A stretch of 64,000 bases of DNA from 39-52-133 sp036523795 (lineage in GTDB: Bacteria; Pseudomonadota; Gammaproteobacteria; Burkholderiales; Gallionellaceae): the NCBI GenBank assembly GCA_036523795.1, contig DATDDN010000093.1:1-64000 (forward strand), given 5' to 3'. A program made the position numbers and the translations under genes. The notes beneath the pieces are model-generated. The model was not told the DNA's origin. It saw only the letters and a list, made by a program, of their open reading frames with translations, and ran no database searches. Of this stretch, positions 43,900-51,501 are shown one piece after another; position 1 is the first letter of the stretch, and each line of letters begins with the position of its first letter.

Positions 43900-45432
43900 C
43901 TAATTTGCTTCGTTGATCGTGTAAGCCTGCGGGTCGACCAGCATCATCATCATCATGCCGCCGGGGAAGATGTTGTTCGTCGTGATCTCGCGCTCGTTAT
44001 GCGAGTGCCACATGTAGGCGAAACCCGCTTCAGCGCCCGGATCGTTTCCAACCGTGCCCGAGGGCGGGATGGGTGTCGAGCCGACAGCACGCTGGGTCGC
44101 ATCGGGTCCAAGGTACGGGCTGCCGCCATACCATGGGCCATTGGCCAGAATGTTCGGATCAGGCAATGTCACCGGGCCGCCGCTGCCGACCGCGCCGAAT
44201 GGATGTGCTTCGAGCGCCTTGTTGTGGTCCTGGCACCACTCGTAGTAGTTGGGTGCGCTCGGATCGGCCGTGTAGTAGCCATTGGCATCGGGAATGCAGA
44301 CTGAACCATCGCCGGGCCTGTGGCCGTAAACGTCCCAGTTCAGCCCTTTGCCAGTCCAGTAGTAGATGCCGTCCATGGCGAGGCCGGGGGTGGTTGTGGT
44401 GGTGAACAGGAGTGGCCCTGCGAGTTTGGTCGGATCGGTCTGGCTGAGCATCAGGTTGCCATCGTGCGCAAGAACGCGTACGTGATTGCCGTGTTCATGG
44501 AACGGGTGCTGCCAGCGGCCGGTGCCGATAACGCGCAGCAGAACCAGCTCACCCGGATGCATATGGGGATTGCCGTTGTATGGCTGGTGCGGATACTGCA
44601 GTGCGTAATTTGGGTCCATCAGATCCGGCATGGAACGGCCGTTGATCATGAAATAAGCCGGATGGTAGGGCTCGGTTGCGACGGTCATGCAGCCGTTCAG
44701 CTGTGTGCATGGCGAACCGGCCTGCGCTTCGGCCTGGGCATGAATGGCGGGATCTATCTCGGAAAACTGGAACAGATACTCGCGGTCATAGCAGCTGGCA
44801 CTATGGTTGTAGGCCGCCGCCGCGAGGCGGAAATCGGGCTGGCCATCGGGCAGTGTGGCGGAAACGGCTCGGCAGCCGGCCGGTACGCTGTTCGGCAGCA
44901 CGATGATGGCACCGTACATGCCCATCTCGATCTGCAGATCACCCTGGGTGCCGCTGTAATAGGCGTGGGTGCCCGCATTGGTCGCGGTAAATGTGTAGGT
45001 CACCGTGCCGCCGTGCCCTGCTTCCTGGGCAAGCACGCCCGGAACGCCGCCAGATGCCTGCACCGCAAAGCCCGGGAACAGGATGGACGTATTGCCCGCC
45101 GCTGCCGGCAGGTTGTTGGTCAGCGTAATCGTGACCGTATCACCCTGATGCACAATCAGCGTTGGCCCGGGAATCTGCATGGTCGGGCATGTGCCGGTGA
45201 TGCCTGCCGGCGCGAAGGCTGGCGTCGTGCCGCTGGTACAGCCATAGCCCCAGGAATAGATGCTGGCGCCATCCGGCTGCGTGACATAGCTTGCCTCTGC
45301 ATTCAGGCTGAAACTCGGTCCGACAATTCCGGGCGCAGCTGCATGCGCCATGTTGGTGGCTGACCAGGCGATCGCACCCACCATAAGCGACAGGAACCAC
45401 CCTACACAACTCTTAGCATTCATTTGGCTCAT
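43900..45432 (-). CDS. Multicopper oxidase-like subunit 2 (carries HxxHxH and HxH motifs)
   Basis: The 510-residue exported protein (signal to about 31) has cupredoxin domains with two copper motifs: HPFHEHGNH (H309, H312, H314) and WHSHNERE (H476, H478) before a Met-rich GGMMMMML. It has no HCH type 1 site; the expected position reads THAYYSGTQGDLQIEMGM near 155. Thus it supplies only part of a trinuclear cluster. The missing HxH and HCH motifs are in the product of the gene immediately upstream. The start at 45432 has CTAGGAGA and lies 10 bases after that gene. The pair resembles a MnxG/MofA-type oxidase split in two. Confidence 0.85.
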   Translation of the reverse strand: MSQMNAKSCVGWFLSLMVGAIAWSATNMAHAAAPGIVGPSFSLNAEASYVTQPDGASIYSWGYGCTSGTTPAFAPAGITGTCPTMQIPGPTLIVHQGDTVTITLTNNLPAAAGNTSILFPGFAVQASGGVPGVLAQEAGHGGTVTYTFTATNAGTHAYYSGTQGDLQIEMGMYGAIIVLPNSVPAGCRAVSATLPDGQPDFRLAAAAYNHSASCYDREYLFQFSEIDPAIHAQAEAQAGSPCTQLNGCMTVATEPYHPAYFMINGRSMPDLMDPNYALQYPHQPYNGNPHMHPGELVLLRVIGTGRWQHPFHEHGNHVRVLAHDGNLMLSQTDPTKLAGPLLFTTTTTPGLAMDGIYYWTGKGLNWDVYGHRPGDGSVCIPDANGYYTADPSAPNYYEWCQDHNKALEAHPFGAVGSGGPVTLPDPNILANGPWYGGSPYLGPDATQRAVGSTPIPPSGTVGNDPGAEAGFAYMWHSHNEREITTNNIFPGGMMMMMLVDPQAYTINEAN

Positions 45433-45442
45433 GGCTGTTCTC

Positions 45443-46954
45443 CTAGCTGCAGTTCTTGGTATTTGGATCCACCGCATTGCAGATGTGGACCTCGGTCATG
45501 AGGCCACCGAAGTTCTCGGCATCATTCGAAAGGTGATCAAGATTTGGCGTATACAGGTAATAGGTGGCACCGACGGGATACTTGGTGGTGTCGCTCGCAT
45601 CCAGGATCACGTCCAGAGACTCGCCGCCACCGAGTGTGATCGAGTTGGTGTCATAGGCCATGTTGTTGCCGGCCATGTCGCGCAGCAATCTGGCATTGAT
45701 GCTGATCACATGCATCGGAATGCCGAGCGAGGCCAGGGTCTGCATCTCCGACACATCCAGGGCAGACAGCCTGAGCAGCGCTTTTCCACCTGCAGGAATA
45801 TTCACGATGGTTGGCAGCGGCTGCGAGTAATGCTCGGTACCGTCCGCCACCTGCGTATGCATGGCGCCAGTGGAAATCGTGTCGGGATAGCTGCGTCCGT
45901 TCAGCAGGAAATACTTGTCCTTCATGTCGGTGAATGGCTCTGGGTTGAAGGTCATGCCGACGAAGTGGAAGTTCGGGTCGAAGCCGTGGATCTGGATGGG
46001 ATATTCGACGTCATAGGCGGTCGAGCCGTCACCGTCGTTATAGGCGTACAGGGTCGGGGTGCCGCTCTTGTTGCTGCCATGAATGACGCTGTTGGGCGCC
46101 GGCAGTGGTGTCGAGCACAGAATGTCGGTGCCGCACTGGGTGCGCAGATCCGCCTGCTGCGCCACGAGTCCGGAGTACAGAGACCCTCCTGCTGGCACGC
46201 GATTCTGCCGCGGGCGCACATAGATCTGCCCGACCATGCCCATTTGCAGATGCTCGGGCGGTGTGATGTGGCAATGCCAGAAATAAGTGCCTGCGTCGGG
46301 CGCCAGATAATAATAAGTGAAGCTGCCGCCGATATTGATGGCTACGGAAGCATCGGGCACACCATCGAAAAATGCAGACGCATTGGGGTAACCATGGAAG
46401 TGCACGGTGTGCTGCTCGAACAGGTCCGGGCGCATGATCATGCCGACATTGGTGAGGGTGAGGAAGAACTCGTCGTCCTCGTCGATCGCCATCAGCGGCC
46501 CGGGCTGGTTGCCGTTCAAGACACCAACATCCATGATCGGCCGTGGGTCAACATAGCCATCAAGCTGATTGGGGGGAACCGACTCGGGGTCAGGAACCAG
46601 GCCAACCGCGCCATTGAAGGTAGTAGTGGTGGGATCGCCGATCGCGAGCGCATCACCTATCGTGTTGAACACCGAAGCTGGTTCCGTGCCTGGCAGTCCG
46701 TTGCGGATGTCGGCCAGGCCAGACAGGGGGCCGAAGGCAAACAGATAAGTCTGTGTACCATCCGCCATCGTCGCGTAGCCATCGCCGCCGGAAATTTGCT
46801 GGCACTTGATTCCGCCGGCATCAGTCGACTTGCCAGGATGCAGCGTGGTTACAGTCGGGCACTGTACGCGGAAGCTCGACGCTCCAGCGCTTACAGCAAG
46901 TAAACTCAGCACCAATGCAGGCAGCAGCCGCCAGCAGTGAGGAAAGTTCATCAT
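45443..46954 (-). CDS. Multicopper oxidase-like subunit 1 (carries HxH and type 1 HCH motif)
   Basis: The 503-residue exported protein (signal to about 25) has HTVHFHG (H185, H187) and a type 1 copper motif WHCHITPPEHLQMGM (H227, C228, H229, H235, M240). Both lie in the N-terminal cupredoxin pair, followed by further cupredoxin-like domains (KYFLLNGRSYPDT near 335). Having the type 1 site in an N-terminal domain is the arrangement of MnxG/MofA-like manganese oxidases and of some two-domain MCOs. The HxxHxH motif needed to finish the trinuclear centre is absent here and present in subunit 2. AAGGAGG precedes the ATG. It heads the conserved eight-gene run. Confidence 0.87.
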   Translation of the reverse strand: MMNFPHCWRLLPALVLSLLAVSAGASSFRVQCPTVTTLHPGKSTDAGGIKCQQISGGDGYATMADGTQTYLFAFGPLSGLADIRNGLPGTEPASVFNTIGDALAIGDPTTTTFNGAVGLVPDPESVPPNQLDGYVDPRPIMDVGVLNGNQPGPLMAIDEDDEFFLTLTNVGMIMRPDLFEQHTVHFHGYPNASAFFDGVPDASVAINIGGSFTYYYLAPDAGTYFWHCHITPPEHLQMGMVGQIYVRPRQNRVPAGGSLYSGLVAQQADLRTQCGTDILCSTPLPAPNSVIHGSNKSGTPTLYAYNDGDGSTAYDVEYPIQIHGFDPNFHFVGMTFNPEPFTDMKDKYFLLNGRSYPDTISTGAMHTQVADGTEHYSQPLPTIVNIPAGGKALLRLSALDVSEMQTLASLGIPMHVISINARLLRDMAGNNMAYDTNSITLGGGESLDVILDASDTTKYPVGATYYLYTPNLDHLSNDAENFGGLMTEVHICNAVDPNTKNCS

Positions 46955-46973
46955 GATGCATCCTCCTTACCGT

Positions 46974-47246
46974 TTACAGGCCCACTGGGCCCTGGTGAGA
47001 AAAAATCACGACTCTCCCCCGCCTGGAGTGCGCTACGCGCGAAGCAAACGGGGCCTCTCGGCAATCCCGACAACGCGCATCGCTGTTGCACAACATGTAA
47101 GGGAACGGCTCAACACGAGCCGGCGTCGAACCAAAAAACGTCATAATGGGCTGAATGGCCGTGACAGAACTGCACCGCACAGGCAGCATGGTGTGAGCCA
47201 GCAGTCGCTTGGGCAACATGAAAGGACATGGATGCTTATCAGACAT
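46974..47246 (-). CDS. Possible 90-residue cysteine-containing leader ORF before the MCO operon
   Basis: An ATG at 47246 is preceded by AGGAGG and opens 90 codons ending 19 bases before the oxidase subunit 1 start. The product has five cysteines, including CNSDARCRDC near 53-62, and no signal peptide. It could be a leader gene for copper-responsive control, like CopL-type leaders, or chance. Nothing else in 46955-47456 was recognised. Confidence 0.3.
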   Translation of the reverse strand: MSDKHPCPFMLPKRLLAHTMLPVRCSSVTAIQPIMTFFGSTPARVEPFPYMLCNSDARCRDCREAPFASRVAHSRRGRVVIFSHQGPVGL

Positions 47247-47456
47247 TTGACCTTGACCTCCTGCCGGGACGGTTGCACTGCACTCTGCATTGCGTAAAGA
47301 ACGAACCCGCCACATTGACGACAATTTAACAACGGCGCACTTGTCGGGCGATATTCTCTGAATCACCCATTTACCTCGGGCAGACACCCCAATCTGGGCT
47401 ACTGTGCAGTAACAGCACGTCGAGGGTCTGGCGTCGTGCCCGAGGCACGCGCCAAC

Positions 47457-47843
47457 TCATGTCTTGACTACATCTGCCTTGAGCACCATGAACAGCATGA
47501 GCAAAGCCCCTGACAGCACAGTGATCGTTGCAAGCGAAAGGACAGGCTCGATCCTGGCTTCTGGAACCACATCCCCATAGAGCAGAAACAGACCGAACAG
47601 CATGGTTACGGCACCCGCCTGATGCACGATGAACTGCGCCATGGCGAGGCGGGATTTCTCTGCGCCCAGCCACAATTTATGGATGACTCCATATATGAGT
47701 GAAACGACGAAGCCGACCAGGTTTATGTGCGCGTGGGTAATGTGCTGCCCGTGATCATGTGTCGCTGCCATAAAGATCCCCAGCCCCATCCCGGCCGCTG
47801 CATAGGCCAGCCCCCACACCAGGTAATGCCTGTCCAGACCCAT
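47457..47843 (-). CDS. Four-helix membrane protein with conserved-looking histidines
   Basis: The 128-residue protein has four hydrophobic helices (about 6-27, 38-60, 68-90, 98-122). A histidine-rich loop THDHGQHITHAHINLVGF precedes the second helix and recalls part of cytochrome oxidase subunit I-like proteins. AGGGAG lies before the ATG at 47843; a longer start at 47879 lacks a site. It may bind heme or metal. It lies between the MCO operon and regulators. Confidence 0.6.
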   Translation of the reverse strand: MGLDRHYLVWGLAYAAAGMGLGIFMAATHDHGQHITHAHINLVGFVVSLIYGVIHKLWLGAEKSRLAMAQFIVHQAGAVTMLFGLFLLYGDVVPEARIEPVLSLATITVLSGALLMLFMVLKADVVKT

Positions 47844-48093
47844 GCTCTGCTCCCTCGCTTGAAGTTGGTTGTGCGTCATTTGCCGAGGCAATCGCCCTTC
47901 CTCGCCCGGCTGGCCGCCGTTGATGCCCAATGGCATAGCTGTTGGTGCTTGAGTGTCACGCAGGAATCAGGCTGGCGCACTCAGCCACGGCATGCATTTT
48001 GTAATGTGGAAACCCTGCTTTTGGTGGAGGGAAACAAGGTAGAGGATGGCGCGGATGGAGCGAAAATTCCCAGAGAATTTGCGGGATATCTGC

Positions 48094-48471
48094 TCAGTCC
48101 TGCCGGTGTGACAGGATGTCGTCCACGATCGCAGCAATTTCCGTTGTGGTCAATTTGTCCTTCACGATGAAATGATCCGCACCGCATGACAACGCCGCAT
48201 CCCGATATTCCTGCAGGTCGTAGCTGGTGATCACGCAGACTCTCGTATCGGCCAGAACGGACTTGATGGCCTTCGTGATGTCGAGGCCGTTTGCACCCGG
48301 CATCCTGATATCCATGAAGACGAGGTCAGGTCGGCAGGTACGCAGGCAAAGAAACGCTGCTTCCCCATCCGCCGCTTCGACGATATTCATGGAAGGGAAA
48401 GACCGCGCAAGAATCTGGTGCAATGACTGGCGAAACGCGTCACTGTCATCCACTATTAACGTATTAAACAT
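48094..48471 (-). CDS. Stand-alone response-regulator receiver
   Basis: The 125-residue protein is a single CheY-like receiver. It has the acidic pair in IVDDSD near 6-11, the phosphoacceptor aspartate in FMDIRMPG near 54 and the conserved lysine in VKDK near 105. No output domain is present, so it acts through protein contacts. The start at 48471 has GAGGGC upstream; the longer frame adds an unrelated segment. Confidence 0.88.
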   Translation of the reverse strand: MFNTLIVDDSDAFRQSLHQILARSFPSMNIVEAADGEAAFLCLRTCRPDLVFMDIRMPGANGLDITKAIKSVLADTRVCVITSYDLQEYRDAALSCGADHFIVKDKLTTTEIAAIVDDILSHRQD

Positions 48472-48571
48472 TGCCCTCGATTCCAGGATTGGGGGGACAC
48501 CTGAAATTGCCATCTTCTGTGAAGGTGGATGTCATCTCGTCTTCCGGCAACCGTTCAACAGGAATTTTTCT

Positions 48572-49225
48572 CTAGAGCTCCTTCCGGTATTTCCGGTAGT
48601 AGCCCAGCACTTTTGGCACGTATTTCCTCGTTTCACGATTGGGCGGAATGCGGTTTCCATGGCTGATGACCGCATTTTCTCCGGCATTGTAGGCAGCGAG
48701 CGCCAGGCTCATGTTATTGTTGAACATGTGCAACAGATCGCGCAGGTATTGCGCCCCGCCTTGCAGGTTCTGCACTGCGTCAAACGAGTTGGTCACACCA
48801 TAACGAGTGGCCGTGCCCGGCATGAGCTGCATCAGGCCAACTGCACCAGCCCTGGAAACGACTGTGGGGTCGTAGCGCGACTCAACCGAGATGACGGCAT
48901 GCAGCAGGGCGCTCTCCAGGCCGTAGCGGCGGGCTGCCTCTTCAACGATCTGGTTGTAGCTGGCCTTTCTGACACGCAGATGACGCGTCTTCGGCACAAC
49001 TGGAGCCGTGGCCGGTGCAGCCTCCTGCGGTTCGAGCACGACCCTGGCCTGCTCGACAATCAAGGCCTGGTAGCGATCATCCACTGGCACATTGCTCAGG
49101 GTCACCGTGCCATCTGCGGCGGTAAAGGCGTACACGCCCTCTGCTGTGGCATCGTCCGCTGCATGCACAACAAGGCCCCATCCTGACAGGAATTGCAGTA
49201 GAAGAATGCACAACAGAGTTTTCAT
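48572..49225 (-). CDS. Lytic transglycosylase (SLT family)
   Basis: The 217-residue exported protein (signal to about 22) has an N-terminal DUF4124-like strand region (YAFTAADGTVTLSNVP). Its SLT goose-lysozyme domain has the catalytic glutamate in AVISVESRYDP near 110, then AGAVGLMQLMPGTATRYG and AAYNAGENAV. It cuts peptidoglycan, possibly opening the wall for a secretion apparatus. It lies close to the T2SS-like operon on the same strand. Confidence 0.9.
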   Translation of the reverse strand: MKTLLCILLLQFLSGWGLVVHAADDATAEGVYAFTAADGTVTLSNVPVDDRYQALIVEQARVVLEPQEAAPATAPVVPKTRHLRVRKASYNQIVEEAARRYGLESALLHAVISVESRYDPTVVSRAGAVGLMQLMPGTATRYGVTNSFDAVQNLQGGAQYLRDLLHMFNNNMSLALAAYNAGENAVISHGNRIPPNRETRKYVPKVLGYYRKYRKEL

Positions 49226-49377
49226 CTCGCACCTCGCGTGGAATTTTCCTGATGTGCTTTCAACTCTAGGCAAGGCCTGGATCCATCGCAATACACTGGA
49301 TGCTGTACTACCGAGGGGGGGTGCAATGGCCTCGCTCCCGCAGTCAGAGCTCGGCCGGAGAGAGGTCCTGCTATAAA

Positions 49378-50034
49378 CTATGAAGCCAGCAAGCCCTTCT
49401 CGATGGCGTAGGCGGTCAGCATGGAGGCGTTGTGCAGGTCGAGTTTCTTCATCAGGTTGGAGCGGTGCTTTTCGACCGTCTTGACGCTCAGGCAGAAATA
49501 ATCCGCGATGTATTTGTTCGGGTGCCCTTCTGCCACCAGTTTCAGCACCTCACGTTCGCGGTGAGTCAGCGTATCCCAGGTACTGGTTCCCGTAGTCGCA
49601 TTCCCGGTGCCCAGGTAACCGGTGATCACCTTGGCCGAGATGTCCGGGCTCAGATAGGATTTTCCGTTCAGCACGCTGCGTATTGCCACGCGCAGTTCGT
49701 CGTGGGTCACGTCCTTGAGGATATAGCCATCCGCTCCGGCACGCAGGCTTGCATGTATATATTCATCGGTCTTGTGTATCGTCAGCACCAGCACGCGCGT
49801 ATCCGGGAAACGCCGCTTGATGTCGAGTATCGCCTCGATGCCGTTCATTCCGGGCATGTTGAGATCCATCAGCACCAGATTCGGCGACAGCGTCCCCACT
49901 GCCTGGATCGCATCGCGCCCGTTTGAGGCCTCGCCAACTATCTCGATATCCGTATCCTGGGACAACAAGGCGCGCAAGCCGGCCCGCAGCAGGGTATGGT
50001 CTTCTACAATCAACAGGCGATATTTGCTATTCAC
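49378..50034 (-). CDS. NarL/FixJ-family response regulator
   Basis: The 218-residue regulator has a receiver with the acidic pair VEDH near 10-13, phosphoacceptor LMDLNMPG near 57 and lysine in LKD near 107. A LuxR-type helix-turn-helix (LTHREREVLKLVAEGHPNKY, near 155-174) and SVKTVEKHRSNLMKKL follow. It starts 48 bases after the last pseudopilin gene. Its likely partner is the NarX-type kinase at 60102, on the other side of the T2SS operon. Confidence 0.92.
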   Translation of the reverse strand: MNSKYRLLIVEDHTLLRAGLRALLSQDTDIEIVGEASNGRDAIQAVGTLSPNLVLMDLNMPGMNGIEAILDIKRRFPDTRVLVLTIHKTDEYIHASLRAGADGYILKDVTHDELRVAIRSVLNGKSYLSPDISAKVITGYLGTGNATTGTSTWDTLTHREREVLKLVAEGHPNKYIADYFCLSVKTVEKHRSNLMKKLDLHNASMLTAYAIEKGLLAS

Positions 50035-50082
50035 GATACACCTCGCTATATGTTTACCAGCGTTTAAACAATACCCCTCTGC

Positions 50083-50613
50083 TCACCTCGTCCGCCTTGA
50101 AGCATAACGTGAAGGCAGGCTCATGAAAACCCACTCAGAATATTTTGTCTTGTCCTCAAACGTAGCATCGGCAGAACTGAAATTATGCTTCTTGATCGGC
50201 TCCTCCTCGGACAGGCTGAACACACCGAAGATTTCCCCACTCGGGCTCTTGAGCAAGCCCCATGTCGAACTACCTGTTATCGGATCATTGTAGATCTTGC
50301 GCAGATAGCGTCTCGTATTCGGTGTGCGAGGATCCTGCAGCAGGTCTTCCAGGCGCATCGGAAAGCGCATCGATCCGGCCTGCGCATGCCCGGCATACTG
50401 GCCAATAGCGTAACGGAATTGGCTGCCGACGAACAATAGCTCCTGTTCTTTTTCACGCCTGACTGACGAGTGCCAGACCTCGCCCACCGCAGCCAGAGAA
50501 ACCCCAATGATAACGATGGCAATCAGCATGGCGATATAGGTAAAACCGGCTGCCGCCACCGGAGGCCGCGGCAGATGTCCCGCACACCGGCATTCTTTTT
50601 TCGGGATATTCAT
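50083..50613 (-). CDS. Type II secretion pseudopilin (third minor)
   Basis: The 176-residue protein has a pseudopilin N-terminus: a basic leader, then GFTYIAMLIAIVIIGVSLAAVG (near 23-44), with G-F at the prepilin peptidase site. A longer positive leader (about 22 residues) and a charged C-terminal domain follow. It would be part of the periplasmic pseudopilus. Its gene begins 7 bases after the previous pseudopilin stop; the start at 50613 is chosen over the upstream overlap. Confidence 0.82.
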   Translation of the reverse strand: MNIPKKECRCAGHLPRPPVAAAGFTYIAMLIAIVIIGVSLAAVGEVWHSSVRREKEQELLFVGSQFRYAIGQYAGHAQAGSMRFPMRLEDLLQDPRTPNTRRYLRKIYNDPITGSSTWGLLKSPSGEIFGVFSLSEEEPIKKHNFSSADATFEDKTKYSEWVFMSLPSRYASRRTR

Positions 50614-50620
50614 GACTGAT

Positions 50621-51004
50621 TCACCAATTCTTGTACTCCGTACCATCCCGCGCATTGCCCGGCGCACCGCTCCTGACGTCGTACACGCCGCCCTTTTCCG
50701 GCACATCCGGAGGCACGATGATCCAGCTGGACGTGAGGCCGGTAATCGGGTCCAGCGGCAGGCTGCGCAGGTATTTCTTGCTTACCAGCATGTCGAGCGT
50801 TTCCGGATACTTGCCGTTATCGCCGTAATACTTGTCCAGTGCCTGGCGGGTCAGGGAGAGGTTCTCGCGCAGTATGGTCTCCCTCGAACTGTCAACGCTA
50901 TGGAAATAGCGCGGCGCGGCCAGGCTAACCAGCAGCGCGATGATCGCCATCACCACCAGCAGCTCGATCAGGGTAAAGCCTGTGTCTTTGTCCTGCGACG
51001 ACAT
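50621..51004 (-). CDS. Type II secretion pseudopilin (GspG-like, second)
   Basis: The 127-residue protein has the prepilin motif GFTLIELLVVMAIIALLVSL (glutamate at mature position +5) after a short leader of eight residues. The globular domain ends with WIIVPPD and YKNW, similar to the next gene. It is likely cleaved by a prepilin peptidase that is not encoded in this window. Confidence 0.88.
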   Translation of the reverse strand: MSSQDKDTGFTLIELLVVMAIIALLVSLAAPRYFHSVDSSRETILRENLSLTRQALDKYYGDNGKYPETLDMLVSKKYLRSLPLDPITGLTSSWIIVPPDVPEKGGVYDVRSGAPGNARDGTEYKNW

Positions 51005-51018
51005 GGTTCACTCGCTCC

Positions 51019-51501
51019 TCACCAGTTCCTGTAGCTGATGCCATTCAAGCCAACACCCGGCGACAATGAGTACACGTCGAAGACATCGTCACCCTCCTCC
51101 GGCGCGTCGCCGCTGCTGGCGTAGCTTCTCTTTCCCCATGTTTCATCATCCGGTTTCTCCGGATCATTGAACATGGGGTCACGCGGAATGCGTCGCAGGA
51201 AATAGATCATCGTTTTCCGGTCCGGATCGCTCTCATCCTGCACCCCATCCACCAGATCCTTGAGCGTGGGGGGGTAGCCGGATTTCAGCACCGAGCTCTT
51301 CACCCGCCCATCGTCCACGGCCTGCTTGTAGCTATCCAGCGCTGTGCGTATCTGCCGCAAGGCCAGGCGCAGGTCCTGCTCCTTGTCACGCTGCACCGCT
51401 AGCTCGGCCATCGGCAGGGCCATGCTTGCGAGCAAGCCCACTATCGCCACGGTGACGACCAGTTCGATCAATGTGAACCCCGCGTGCATGCGCATGATCA
51501 T
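51019..51501 (-). CDS. Type II secretion pseudopilin (GspG-like, first)
   Basis: The 160-residue protein starts with a short leader and GFTLIELVVTVAIVGLLASM, with glutamate +5. A helical neck (RDKEQDLRLALRQIRTALDS) and a globular domain ending ISYRNW follow. The gene overlaps the secretin stop by four bases (ATGA). Confidence 0.88.
   Translation of the reverse strand: MIMRMHAGFTLIELVVTVAIVGLLASMALPMAELAVQRDKEQDLRLALRQIRTALDSYKQAVDDGRVKSSVLKSGYPPTLKDLVDGVQDESDPDRKTMIYFLRRIPRDPMFNDPEKPDDETWGKRSYASSGDAPEEGDDVFDVYSLSPGVGLNGISYRNW

Noticed and set aside
47141..47332. A 63-codon cysteine-rich minus-strand frame upstream of the MCO operon
   Set aside because: It is out of frame with the better-supported AGGAGG-led ORF at 46974-47246 and has no ribosome-binding site of its own.
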